A DNA stretch of 64,000 nucleotides from Prochlorococcus sp. AG-363-N16 (GTDB lineage Bacteria; Cyanobacteriota; Cyanobacteriia; PCC-6307; Cyanobiaceae). The stretch is from NCBI GenBank assembly GCA_003280135.1, contig QCFW01000004.1, forward strand, positions 62,001 through 126,000, written 5' to 3'. How positions within the stretch are numbered: position 1 is the first letter of the stretch; each line of letters begins with the position of its first letter. Below are positions 54,981-63,764 of the stretch, one piece after another. The notes under the pieces are model-generated. The model did not search any database and had not been told where the DNA came from. It saw only the letters and a list, made by a program, of their open reading frames with translations. Made by a program: the position numbers and the translations under genes.

Positions 54981-55997
54981 TCATACGTATGCTTTGAAAA
55001 TAGAAAGATTTTTCAGTAGATTGAAAGTTTCTTCTAAATTCAATCTGTATGTATTATGAGAATTATAGTCAGGTTGAGAGTATTCTATTTTTGCCATATT
55101 ATATCCTTTTTCACAGTATTTCTCATAATTCATATCACGTGAATCAGCTTTAACTCTAAAATATTTTGAATGTTCTTCTGCATTAGCACGTTCTTCGGAA
55201 CTTAATAATGACTCATATAACTTTTCTCCATGCCTGGTTCCTATTAAGCTTATACTATGGTCTTCTTTTGACATGATTTTAAGAATTGATTGAGCAATAG
55301 TCATTACAGTAGATGCTGGTGATTTCTGAACAAATATATCTCCGTTATTACCCTTTTTGAAAGCATGTAGTAGAAGGTCTATTGAGTCATCTAATGACAT
55401 CATGAATCTAGTCATCTCAGGATTAGTTATTGTAATAGGTTTATTTGTAGTAATTTGATCAATAAATAAAGGAATTACTGAACCTCTTGAAGCCATAACA
55501 TTGCCATACCTAGTGCAACATATAGTTGTTTTGGAACCTTCTAAATTACGACTTGAAGCAATCATTACTTTCTCCATCATTGCCTTGCTAAGACCCATAG
55601 CATTTATCGGATAAACTGCTTTATCTGTACTAAGGCATACTACTTTTGAGACATTTCTGTTTACAGCTGCTTTGATTACATTTTCAGTTCCTACAACATT
55701 TGTCTTAAATGCCTGCATAGGGTAGAACTCACAAGAGGGAACTTGCTTTAATGCAGCAGCATGAAAAACAAGGTCCACATCTTTCATTGCATAGTCAACA
55801 CTTTCAAAATCTCTAACATCTCCAAGATAGAATTTTAATTTTCTGTCGTTATATTGCTTACGCATATCATCTTGTTTTTTTTCATCTCGGCTAAAGATCT
55901 TGATACTTGAAATCTCTGAATGAAGGAACCTTCTTAGAATGGCATTACCGAAATAACCAGTGCCTCCAGTTATTAACAAGTTCTTACCTTTAAACAT
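54981..55997 (-). CDS. capE: UDP-GlcNAc 4,6-dehydratase/5-epimerase, CapE/FnlA type
   Basis: The extended SDR enzyme shows NLLITGGTGYFGNAILRRFL, FSRDEKKQDDMRKQYNDRKL, AAALKQVPSCEFYPMQAFKT and STDKAVYPINAMGLSKAMME. The last phrase carries the TDKA signature of 4,6-dehydratases, where the usual Tyr is replaced by Met in the MxxxK motif, typical of the inverting CapE group. It makes the 2,6-dideoxy-4-keto intermediate of UDP-L-FucNAc. ATG 55997 is preferred over the track start at 56015. Its downstream partner capF is dead, so its product may feed another pathway or the gene may be a relic. Confidence 0.87.
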   Translation of the reverse strand: MFKGKNLLITGGTGYFGNAILRRFLHSEISSIKIFSRDEKKQDDMRKQYNDRKLKFYLGDVRDFESVDYAMKDVDLVFHAAALKQVPSCEFYPMQAFKTNVVGTENVIKAAVNRNVSKVVCLSTDKAVYPINAMGLSKAMMEKVMIASSRNLEGSKTTICCTRYGNVMASRGSVIPLFIDQITTNKPITITNPEMTRFMMSLDDSIDLLLHAFKKGNNGDIFVQKSPASTVMTIAQSILKIMSKEDHSISLIGTRHGEKLYESLLSSEERANAEEHSKYFRVKADSRDMNYEKYCEKGYNMAKIEYSQPDYNSHNTYRLNLEETFNLLKNLSIFKAYV

Positions 55998-56015
55998 TTC
56001 CTCCTTACCAATCAA

Positions 56016-56401
56016 CCATTACTATATTATATGATTTAATTTTATCAATAAATTTAATTATAATTTTTTGATTTTATATATGAACCTTTTGTAAGTTATA
56101 GTTATATTTCCAGATCGAATCAACCTACTCTATCCCATAATTACAATAGTATAGTTATTAATATCAGAAAGAATATTTAAAATGAAAAAGCTCACTATTA
56201 AAGATTCCTATGTACAAGTTTTAGTGATAAGCAATATATTTAATTAAATTATTACTTTTATACCATATTACCGAGTTAACTCTTTTTAAAGATTAGTTGG
56301 ATTGCATCAATGCATAAAGTATCTAGATGCTTTCAAAATATTGCATTTTTACAAGCTTTAAATCATTTGATAATAATTCAATATTTTTAATATATTAAAC
56401 T
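56016..56401. other. 386-base AT-rich gap
   Basis: No gene is supported. One 22-codon frame (MKKLTIKDSYVQVLVISNIF, near 56180) is too short and has no further evidence. This is the right-hand end of the decayed sugar locus. Confidence 0.5.
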
Positions 56402-56641
56402 TCACCAATAAGGATCAATTGCTAACTCAACATCAAGCGACTTTGCATTGCTCTTTTCAATTTTGCTTATGCATGCTCTTATTATATTGCCATTAACTTC
56501 AATCTCACAAGCTCCACAACTTCCACTTAAGCAACCTGTTGGTATTGATAAACCTGCTTTTTTTGCTTCAATTAACCAAAAACTACCTTCTTCGCTATAG
56601 GAGCATGATCCATTTGGCCAATTAATCTTTACTTTATTCAT
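56402..56641 (-). CDS. [2Fe-2S] ferredoxin, SdhB-type cysteine spacing
   Basis: 79 aa beta-grasp fold with cysteines at 37, 42, 45 and 57 in TGCLSGSCGACEIEVNGNII. The spacing C-x4-C-x2-C-x11-C is that of the SdhB/FrdB N-terminal [2Fe-2S] cluster rather than the x29 spacing of photosynthetic ferredoxin. It is a stand-alone electron carrier with no reductase nearby. Its start overlaps the cobQ stop by four bases, so the two are translated together. Confidence 0.83.
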   Translation of the reverse strand: MNKVKINWPNGSCSYSEEGSFWLIEAKKAGLSIPTGCLSGSCGACEIEVNGNIIRACISKIEKSNAKSLDVELAIDPYW

Positions 56642-58167
56642 AAAAATAATTTGTTAAATTTATTGATATCTATATAATTTCCAAACGCATCTACAAGTTT
56701 TTTTATTATTACTTTTCTTTTAAAATGATAATCTATATTATTGAATTTAATAGGTGCAAGCTTTTTATTTTTTCTGAGTTCATTTATCCATAATGTTCGC
56801 CATTCTCCATTGTCTAAAATACCATGTAAATAAGTTCCGGATATATTCCCAGAGGAACCATTTTTTAAACTCCAACCAAGTGATTGGTCTGCAAAAATAG
56901 AATTAATACTTTCATTACTATTTAATAATTTACTAACTCCTCTATGTAATTCAAATCCGTTTACGTTTGTGATAGCTGGCCAAATGGCCTTTACTTGTCG
57001 TTGTTTTGATAATTTTTTCTTAGTAAAAGTTGTTTGTATCGGTAATAAGTTCAACCCTTTATATTTACTTCCATGTGCTCTCATTATGTCATCGCTTTCT
57101 AGGTATAATGGGTCTTCTAGAACTTCGCCCAGCATTTGCATACCTCCACATATACCTAAAATAGATCCCCCTTTATTAGCATAATCATTTATTTTTTGCG
57201 CTGTTCCGCTTTTTTTCAGTATTTCTAGATCCTTTAGGGTTTGTTTGCTTCCTGGAATTATTAGAGCATCTGGAGTGCCTATTAACTCTCCAGGATTTAT
57301 CCAAGTTAGTTTGACATCTTTCTCGCTTTCAAGTGGCTCAAGGTCTGAATAATTACTCAGATGATTTAGCTTTAAAACTCCTATTTCTAAATCTGCATTA
57401 CTTTTATTTTGTTTTTCTCTAGTTACTAGATCTAATGAGTCCTCTGCTGGAAAAAGTTCTGGAAGCCAAGGCATAACTCCTAGGACCGGGATATTTGTTT
57501 TTTCTTCTATCCACTTGCGGCCACTATCAAAAAGGGATAAATCTCCTCTGAACTTATTTATGATTATTCCTTTAATGAGTTTTTTTTCGTTCGGTTTAAG
57601 TAATTCAAGTGTTCCTATCAATTGAGCAAAAACCCCACCTCTTTCTATATCAGCTACTAAGATACAATTTGCTTTTAGATGTTTAGCCAGACGCAAGTTC
57701 GTCAGATCTTTGTGCTGAAGGTTGACTTCTACAGGGCTTCCTGCTCCTTCAATAATTAATCTTCCTTCTGGGTAAAGCTTATTGATTTTTTTTAATCCCT
57801 TAGTAATTGCATCCCAACCTGAAGAAAAATATTCCTCGTAGTAATTTTGAGCTTTTGTAACACCGATACTTTTACCTAAATGAACTATTTCGCTAATGCA
57901 GTCACCCTGAGGCTTTATAAGTACAGGATTCATTAAGCAAATTGGATCAATTTCTGCCGCCCAAGCCTGAAAAACTTGCGAATAAGCCATCTCCCCTCCA
58001 TTTTTATCTATCCAAGCGTTATTACTCATGTTTTGTCCTTTAAAGGGCACTGCAAATTCTCCATTTCCTTTTAAGAAACCACAGATAGCAGCTGTTAATA
58101 AAGACTTACCAGACCCACTAGAAGTGCCAAGTATCATTATTGGAGTTGGTCCTAAATGACTCTTCAC
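56638..58167 (-). CDS. cobQ: cobyric acid synthase
   Basis: CobQ amidates the b, d, e and g carboxylates of adenosylcobyrinic acid a,c-diamide using glutamine and ATP. The DTBS-like N-terminal domain has MILGTSSGSGKSLLTAAICG and MNPVLIKPQGDCISEIVHLG. The class I glutamine amidotransferase domain has its nucleophile in GGSILGICGGMQMLGEVLED, and the C-terminal histidine in SGTYLHGILDN. The 509-aa length is typical. Confidence 0.97.
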   Translation of the reverse strand: MKSHLGPTPIMILGTSSGSGKSLLTAAICGFLKGNGEFAVPFKGQNMSNNAWIDKNGGEMAYSQVFQAWAAEIDPICLMNPVLIKPQGDCISEIVHLGKSIGVTKAQNYYEEYFSSGWDAITKGLKKINKLYPEGRLIIEGAGSPVEVNLQHKDLTNLRLAKHLKANCILVADIERGGVFAQLIGTLELLKPNEKKLIKGIIINKFRGDLSLFDSGRKWIEEKTNIPVLGVMPWLPELFPAEDSLDLVTREKQNKSNADLEIGVLKLNHLSNYSDLEPLESEKDVKLTWINPGELIGTPDALIIPGSKQTLKDLEILKKSGTAQKINDYANKGGSILGICGGMQMLGEVLEDPLYLESDDIMRAHGSKYKGLNLLPIQTTFTKKKLSKQRQVKAIWPAITNVNGFELHRGVSKLLNSNESINSIFADQSLGWSLKNGSSGNISGTYLHGILDNGEWRTLWINELRKNKKLAPIKFNNIDYHFKRKVIIKKLVDAFGNYIDINKFNKLFL

Positions 58168-58538
58168 TAAATTATGGAAATACGTGTAAAGAAGTTTTTT
58201 ATCCTTTCAAAAAATAGTCCATTATTATTTGCTAATGCAGGATTATTCTCAATAATCTTTCTGCCTAATGGAGTAAGGCGAATTTTGGAAGTTAATCCCT
58301 GACCGTCTACTTCTCTTCTTAATACCCCAATGATAATTAACCACTCAAAAGTTTTTTCTAGATTTTCCTTGTCTGAAAACCATTTCTTGTAATTAGAGGA
58401 GTATCTTTTTCTGAATTCAAAAACTTGGCCAGCATTTAAACCATTTTTTTTTGCATCATCATAAAAATTTAAATTTAATGGGAGACATTTAATTGCTCTG
58501 GTAGCTCTTTTCGTGATTTTGTTATCAATTAATTCCAT
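58167..58538 (-). CDS. conserved cyanobacterial protein, DNA/RNA-binding-like fold
   Basis: The protein contains LPLNLNFYDDAKKNGLNAGQ, KTFEWLIIIGVLRREVDGQG and LTSKIRLTPLGRKIIENNPA. The last block resembles a winged-helix turn (RLTPLGRKII) as in MarR-type or Npun_F0494-like proteins of cyanobacteria. Function unknown. I prefer ATG 58538 (MELIDNKI). It overlaps cobQ by one base and is divergent from maf with 73 bases between the starts. Confidence 0.7.
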   Translation of the reverse strand: MELIDNKITKRATRAIKCLPLNLNFYDDAKKNGLNAGQVFEFRKRYSSNYKKWFSDKENLEKTFEWLIIIGVLRREVDGQGLTSKIRLTPLGRKIIENNPALANNNGLFFERIKNFFTRISII

Positions 58539-58611
58539 ATAGAAATCCAATTAAACTGACTTCTGTTTTATTTAATGCCAGTCTATATATATAAGAAATA
58601 TTTTTTCTATT

Positions 58612-59238
58612 GTGTTGATTTTAGCTTCTGCTTCGAAAGCTCGTAAGAAATTACTTGAGCAGGCAGGTATTGAACATAAGGTAATGCCTGCAAATATATC
58701 CGAAGATGATTCTTGCTTGGATTCTGTTGAAGAAATAGTCCAGAAGCTCGCTAATGAAAAGGCTGAGTCTATTGCGAGAGAAATTAGCTATGAAAATTCT
58801 GCTGATCGCTTGGAAAATAAATTTTCAGCGGTTTTGGGATGCGATTCCTTGTTTGACTTTAATGGAGCTGTATATGGAAAACCAAGAAACGAGGAAGAGG
58901 CTTTTGAGAGATGGAGGAAAATGTCTGGATCTTATGGATTTATTAATACTGGTCATTGTTTAATTTATAAGAATCATTTATCCAATAACTCTAGATTGAA
59001 TGAATTCAATGCATTCGAGACTATTGTTATAAGAACAAAAGTGACTTTCTCTCAACTAACTGATTTGGAAATTGAAAAATATATAGATACTAAAGAGCCT
59101 TTTCAATGCGCAGGAGGCTTTGCTATTGAAGGAGGTGCTGGATTGTTTATTGATAGTATTGAAGGATGTTTTAGTAACGTAATAGGTTTGAGCTTGCCTT
59201 GGTTAAGAAATACATTAAAAAAAATACAAATTAGTTAG
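58612..59238 (+). CDS. maf: Maf-family nucleotide pyrophosphatase
   Basis: Maf hydrolyses non-canonical nucleoside triphosphates. The signature LILASASKARKKLLEQAGIE, the ENEKAESIA region and LGCDSLFDFNGAVYGKPRNE are intact, with CAGGFAIEGGAGLFIDSIEG at the C-terminus. The GTG start at 58612 fits (MLILASAS). Length 208 aa is normal. Confidence 0.93.
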   Translation: MLILASASKARKKLLEQAGIEHKVMPANISEDDSCLDSVEEIVQKLANEKAESIAREISYENSADRLENKFSAVLGCDSLFDFNGAVYGKPRNEEEAFERWRKMSGSYGFINTGHCLIYKNHLSNNSRLNEFNAFETIVIRTKVTFSQLTDLEIEKYIDTKEPFQCAGGFAIEGGAGLFIDSIEGCFSNVIGLSLPWLRNTLKKIQIS

Positions 59239-59254
59239 GTTTAATAAATTTATT

Positions 59255-59299
59255 GCAAAAAAAAATCCCCCAACATTGAAGTTGAGGGATTTTTTTTAA
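59255..59299. terminator. bidirectional terminator between maf and psbC
   Basis: A-run, then ATCCCCCAAC ATTGAA GTTGAGGGAT, then a T-run. The hairpin has one C-A mismatch and a run of A/T on each side, so it can serve both the plus-strand maf and the minus-strand psbC transcript, which converge here. Confidence 0.85.
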
Positions 59300-59307
59300 T
59301 GTATTTT

Positions 59308-60690
59308 TTAGTCTAAATCAGGCATTGATACTGCAGGTTCGTTCTTGCGATCGAGACCTTTCTCAAAGCCACCAGCAGCAGCTCTTGCTCTTCCTGCGTG
59401 CCATAAATGGCCAATGAATGTAAACCATCCAAGGAAGAATTGTGCTGCAGCAAGCCACTGACGAAGGTTAACGAAGTTAACAGCATTAGGCTCAGTAATA
59501 ATTCCACCAACAGAGTTAATAGAAGCATTAGGAGCATGTGTCATGTATTCAGCGGCTCTACGAATTTGCCATGGTTGAATGTCATTTTGGATTTTGTCCA
59601 AACTCAAACCATTTTCTCCTCTTAGGGGCTCTAGCCAAGGACCTCTAAAGTCCCAGAAACGCATAGTTTCACCACCAAAGATTATTTCTCCTGTAGGAGA
59701 ACGCATTAGATACTTACCAAGTCCTGTTGGACCCATAGTTGTACCAACATTTGCACCTATTCTTTGGTCTCTGACGAGGAAAGTGAAACTTTGTGCCTGA
59801 GATGCTTCTGCATTTGTAGGCCCATAGAATTCTGATGGGTAAGCAGTGTTATTGAACCATACAAATACGGAGGCATAGAAACTAGCAACGCAAATTCCAC
59901 CTAATGCATAGCTTAGTAAAGCTTCTCCATTCCAAATGAAGGCTCTTCTGGCCCAACCAAATGGCTTGGTTTGCATGTGGAAGTGACCACCTATTAATTC
60001 AATGATCCCTACGTAGTAGTGGCCTCCAACTATGTCCTCTACTGAATTAACTCCAACCATATTTCCACCGCCACCCCAGGGTGTTTGGAAAAGGTATCCA
60101 AATATGATTCCTGGATCAGTTGTTGGGGTAATCAACCTAACTTCGCCTCCACCTGGTGCCCAAGTGTCATAAAGACCTCCTAGGAATTGCCAGTTGATTG
60201 CAAATAAAACAGCTCCTAATCCAAGTACACACAAATGACGTCCAAGAATGGTTGTCATTTGGTCTTTGTCTCTCCAATCTGTTGAGAAGAATGGGAACTC
60301 TTCTTCTAATTTTTCTGGACCTGCAAGGGAATGGTAAATGCCACCAAAACCTAATACAGCAGAAGCCACAAGGTGAATAACACCTGCTTGGAAATAAGGC
60401 ATTACGTCTATGACTTCACCACCTGGTCCAATACCATAGCCAAACATGGCCACGTGGGGCATAAGGATTAGCCCTTGCTCCCACATTGGTTTGTCAAAGG
60501 TGAAATGGCTTACTTCATAAAGCATCATTGCGCCTGCCCAAAAGACCATAAGACCTGTATGGGCGATGTGAGCACCAAGTAATTTGCCAGAAAGATTAAT
60601 TAGACGAGCATTGCCTACATACCAGGCATAACCAGTCTCCTCAATACTTTGGTTTGGAGCTTTTAATAGATTATTAAAGGGCGTTTCCAC
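59308..60690 (-). CDS. psbC: photosystem II CP43 chlorophyll apoprotein
   Basis: CP43 is the inner antenna of photosystem II in the thylakoid, with six transmembrane helices and the large lumenal loop that includes the Mn-cluster ligand Glu in PTGPEASQAQ-like sequence (here [20 protein letters not shown]). The N-terminus [20 protein letters not shown] and C-terminus [13 protein letters not shown] match the family. The start is GTG 60690, nine bases after AGGAGG, inside the 3' end of psbD (17-base overlap); the track's earlier start is wrong. Confidence 0.98.
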   Translation of the reverse strand: METPFNNLLKAPNQSIEETGYAWYVGNARLINLSGKLLGAHIAHTGLMVFWAGAMMLYEVSHFTFDKPMWEQGLILMPHVAMFGYGIGPGGEVIDVMPYFQAGVIHLVASAVLGFGGIYHSLAGPEKLEEEFPFFSTDWRDKDQMTTILGRHLCVLGLGAVLFAINWQFLGGLYDTWAPGGGEVRLITPTTDPGIIFGYLFQTPWGGGGNMVGVNSVEDIVGGHYYVGIIELIGGHFHMQTKPFGWARRAFIWNGEALLSYALGGICVASFYASVFVWFNNTAYPSEFYGPTNAEASQAQSFTFLVRDQRIGANVGTTMGPTGLGKYLMRSPTGEIIFGGETMRFWDFRGPWLEPLRGENGLSLDKIQNDIQPWQIRRAAEYMTHAPNASINSVGGIITEPNAVNFVNLRQWLAAAQFFLGWFTFIGHLWHAGRARAAAGGFEKGLDRKNEPAVSMPDLD

Positions 60691-61750
60691 GTGGGAGTAC
60701 CTCCTCAGGGAATACAAAGTTTTCGTGCGGTTGGTCCACAGAAGACATCCAAGCTCTCATACCTTCATTTAAAAGTATGTTTTTGGTATAGAACGTTTCA
60801 AATTCTGGATCTTCTGCAGCTCTAATCTCTTGGCTGACAAAATCATAAGCACGAAGGTTTAGAGCTAAACCAACAATTCCTATTGCTGCACACCACATAC
60901 CCATTACAGGTACGAAGAGCATCAAGAAATGTAAGAAGCGCTTGTTTGAAAATGCAATACCGAAAATCTGACTCCAGAAACGGTTTGCAGTAATCATTGA
61001 ATAAGTCTCTTCTTCTTGAGTTGGGTCAAAGCCTCTGAAAGTGGTGCTTTGAGCTGTAGAGCCTGTATAAATACTTGTGTCTTCATAGAGTGTGTTTTGA
61101 ACAGTTGCTCCATGAATTGCACATAACAGTGCTCCACCAAGGATTCCTGCCACACCCATCATGTGAAATGGGTTAAGAGTGATGTTATGAAATCCTTGAA
61201 TAAACAGAATGAATCTGAAAATTGCCGCAACACCAAATGATGGTGCAAAGAACCAGCTGTGTTGACCTAATGGATATATAAGGAAGCAAGCACAGAAAAC
61301 TGCTATTACAGCAGAAAATGCAAGAGCGTTGTAAGGACGAATGCCTACAAGACGAGCAATCTCAAACTGACGGAGCATAAAGCCAATGAGGCTGAAGACT
61401 CCATGGAGAGCAACAAAATTCCATAGCCCACCAAGCTGAAGCCAACGAACAAAACTTCCTTGAGCCTCTGGACCCCAGAGGAAAAGAAGACTATGTCCCA
61501 TTGCATCGCCAGGAGTACTAACTGCTGCAGTAAGGAAATTACATCCTTCTAGATAAGAGCTGGCTACACCATGCGTGTACCAGGAAGTTACGAAGGTTGT
61601 GCCTACAAACCAACCACCAATTGCCAAATAGGCAGTTGGGAATAGAAGAAGACCAGACCAACCAACAAATACGAATCGGTCGCGCTTAAGCCAGTCATCG
61701 AGGACGTCAAACCATCCTCTTTCTTGGGCGCCACCAACAGCGATCGTCAT
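60674..61750 (-). CDS. psbD: photosystem II D2 protein
   Basis: The D2 reaction-centre subunit, 358 aa with five transmembrane helices. It begins [20 protein letters not shown] and ends [35 protein letters not shown] and [20 protein letters not shown] carry chlorophyll, pheophytin and iron/quinone ligands; [20 protein letters not shown] is the usual Q(A)-side loop. It is the first gene of a psbD-psbC operon and is divergent from ycf4 with 167 bases between. Confidence 0.99.
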   Translation of the reverse strand: MTIAVGGAQERGWFDVLDDWLKRDRFVFVGWSGLLLFPTAYLAIGGWFVGTTFVTSWYTHGVASSYLEGCNFLTAAVSTPGDAMGHSLLFLWGPEAQGSFVRWLQLGGLWNFVALHGVFSLIGFMLRQFEIARLVGIRPYNALAFSAVIAVFCACFLIYPLGQHSWFFAPSFGVAAIFRFILFIQGFHNITLNPFHMMGVAGILGGALLCAIHGATVQNTLYEDTSIYTGSTAQSTTFRGFDPTQEEETYSMITANRFWSQIFGIAFSNKRFLHFLMLFVPVMGMWCAAIGIVGLALNLRAYDFVSQEIRAAEDPEFETFYTKNILLNEGMRAWMSSVDQPHENFVFPEEVLPRGNAL

Positions 61751-61917
61751 GAGAGGAACGTTGCTGAGGTTTTTGGGATACGACGAGACTTTAACAATTT
61801 CGAAACCCTATCGGGTAAAAATCTTCATAGATGAAATCCCTTGTTGTATTGCTAATCAATCAAAAATGTATTTTTTTTGGTTTTTAATAGCTATTTCTGA
61901 GACAATGAATTCAGTTT

Positions 61918-62505
61918 ATGCAAGTCATGGCAATCGATTCTCAGGATCGTCCTATTGAGGCGAATTCATCAGACACCTATCTTGAACAAATTATTAAAGG
62001 TTCTAGAAAATTTTCAAATTATGTTGTTTCCACAATGCTGACCATTGGAGGAATTGGTTTTTTACTTGCTTCAATATCGAGTTACTTTGGGAAAGATCTT
62101 TTGCCATTAGGAAAACCTTCTACTTTGATCTTTGTTCCTCAAGGTCTAGTAATGGGTTTATATGGCATAGCAGCTTCTCTATTGGCTATTTATCTTTGGA
62201 GCCTTGTTTCTGTTGATTTTGGTTCTGGTGTGAATACATTTGATAAAAAGACTGGGATTTTATTTCTTTCAAGAAGGGCATACTTTAAAGAGATCTTGGT
62301 CGAGATACCTATCAAAGATATTCAGTCAGTCAAGATGGATATAAAGGAAGGTTTTAATGCTAGAAGAAGAATTTGTTTGAAAGTTAAAGGTCGAAAGGAT
62401 ATACCAATTACAGGGACTGGATCGCCTCAACCTCTTTTGCAACTAGAGCAAGAGGCTGCTCAACTAGCAAGGTTTCTTGAAGTTAATTTAGAAGGTTTAA
62501 CTTGA
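61918..62505 (+). CDS. ycf4: photosystem I assembly protein Ycf4
   Basis: Ycf4 is a thylakoid protein with two transmembrane helices near residues 40-60 and 72-96 (GFLLASISSYFGKDLLPLGK lies between) and a soluble C-terminus with ILFLSRRAYFKEILVEIPIK and MDIKEGFNARRRICLKVKGR. It helps assemble photosystem I. ATG 61918 or 61927 could start it. The cyclophilin gene begins five bases after its stop, so they are co-transcribed. Confidence 0.93.
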   Translation: MQVMAIDSQDRPIEANSSDTYLEQIIKGSRKFSNYVVSTMLTIGGIGFLLASISSYFGKDLLPLGKPSTLIFVPQGLVMGLYGIAASLLAIYLWSLVSVDFGSGVNTFDKKTGILFLSRRAYFKEILVEIPIKDIQSVKMDIKEGFNARRRICLKVKGRKDIPITGTGSPQPLLQLEQEAAQLARFLEVNLEGLT

Positions 62506-62509
62506 AAAA

Positions 62510-63190
62510 ATGAAGTTATTGGGTGTAGGTAAATTATTTTTTTCTACCTTAATCGTTTCTATAGTCTTAGTTGGGTGTAAAAAATCTAGTAGAGATATTT
62601 CAAAAAGCTTTTGTTTTAATAAAGAATATAGCTGCATTGAAACCAAAAGAATTGTCGAAATAGAAACTAATAAAGGTAAATTTATTCTTGAATTAGACGG
62701 CAAGAATGCACCTGTGACCGTAGGTAATTTCTTGGATCTTGTTCAGAAGGGTGCTTACAATAAAACTCTATTTAATAGAGTAATTAGAGAACCAAAGCCA
62801 TACATTATTCAAGGTGGGGACCCTTTAAAACTTGTAAATAATTACAAGAGCAATATTTCTAAGGATCAAAATAGGATTAATCACAAATCAATCTATTCAC
62901 GCTTTATTCCGTTGGAAATTTCAGTAATGAATGAAGAAAGACCCCGCTATAATCAACTATTAGGAGCTAATTTTCATGAAAGAATAAAACTTAGACATGT
63001 TAAAGGATCTATATCTATGGCTAGGTCTGAGGCCTTGAACTCTGCAAGTTCACAGTTCTATTTCTCTCTTAAGAGTTTGCCTGAGTTGGATGGAAGATAT
63101 GCAGTTTTTGGAGAGGTAATTAAGGGATTTGATATCCTTAATTTGATTGAAGAAGGAGATTATATCTTAAATATAAATTTGACTAAATAA
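62510..63190 (+). CDS. lipoprotein cyclophilin-type peptidyl-prolyl isomerase
   Basis: 226 aa with a lipoprotein signal (LFFSTLIVSIVLVGCKKSSR, lipobox VGC) and a cyclophilin domain from about residue 45: RIVEIETNKGKFILELDGKN, FNRVIREPKPYIIQGGDPLK, SISMARSEALNSASSQFYFS. It catalyses proline isomerisation of exported or lumenal proteins. The family signature is moderately diverged. It is coupled to ycf4 and could aid folding of lumenal photosystem components. Confidence 0.86.
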   Translation: MKLLGVGKLFFSTLIVSIVLVGCKKSSRDISKSFCFNKEYSCIETKRIVEIETNKGKFILELDGKNAPVTVGNFLDLVQKGAYNKTLFNRVIREPKPYIIQGGDPLKLVNNYKSNISKDQNRINHKSIYSRFIPLEISVMNEERPRYNQLLGANFHERIKLRHVKGSISMARSEALNSASSQFYFSLKSLPELDGRYAVFGEVIKGFDILNLIEEGDYILNINLTK

Positions 63191-63214
63191 TTGATTTAAT
63201 AGTTTAAGTATTTG

Positions 63215-63745
63215 CTATGCAGGTAAGTTTTTTAGTAATGAAGTCGCTTTCAACATTTCAGTATTTACTCCAGAAGCTCTCTCAAGAGCAACTTTTCCAG
63301 TTCGTGCTATTTCAAGTATTCCATAAGGCTTTAAGAGTTTCTCGATGGCAACTAGCTTCCCAGGATCACCAACAACTTCAAGGGTAAGAGCTTGTTCTGA
63401 GACATCAACTACCTTTGCTCTGAAAACCTGAACCAAGTCTAAAATAAGTGACCTTTGGGTTTCTGTTGCGGATACTTTTAGAAGCATAAGTTCCCTTTCT
63501 ACAGCTGGTATAACAGATAGGTCGATAACATTTAGTACATTTATTAATTTATTTAGTTGTTTAGACATTTGTTGAAGGGTTTGATTATCCCCTTCGACAA
63601 CCATTGTGAGTCTAGAAGTTCCAGGGACTTCTGCTGGTCCAACAGCAAGACTTTCAATATTGAAACCCCTTCTAGCAAAAAGACCTGAAATGCGACTAAG
63701 AGCCCCTGATTGATCTTCTACTAGTACTGAAAGTGTGTGCTTCAT
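63215..63745 (-). CDS. ilvN: acetolactate synthase small (regulatory) subunit
   Basis: The regulatory subunit of acetohydroxyacid synthase has an ACT domain at about residues 2-75 ([40 protein letters not shown]) that binds valine, and a C-terminal ALS_ss_C domain ([20 protein letters not shown]). It gives feedback control of branched-chain amino acid synthesis. The catalytic ilvB is elsewhere. The 176-aa length is typical. Confidence 0.96.
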   Translation of the reverse strand: MKHTLSVLVEDQSGALSRISGLFARRGFNIESLAVGPAEVPGTSRLTMVVEGDNQTLQQMSKQLNKLINVLNVIDLSVIPAVERELMLLKVSATETQRSLILDLVQVFRAKVVDVSEQALTLEVVGDPGKLVAIEKLLKPYGILEIARTGKVALERASGVNTEMLKATSLLKNLPA

Positions 63746-63764
63746 ACTTGATTAGATGCATTGA

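Noticed and set aside
59313-59537. 74-aa minus-strand Leu-rich ORF in psbC
   Set aside because: Alternative frame of psbC on the same strand.
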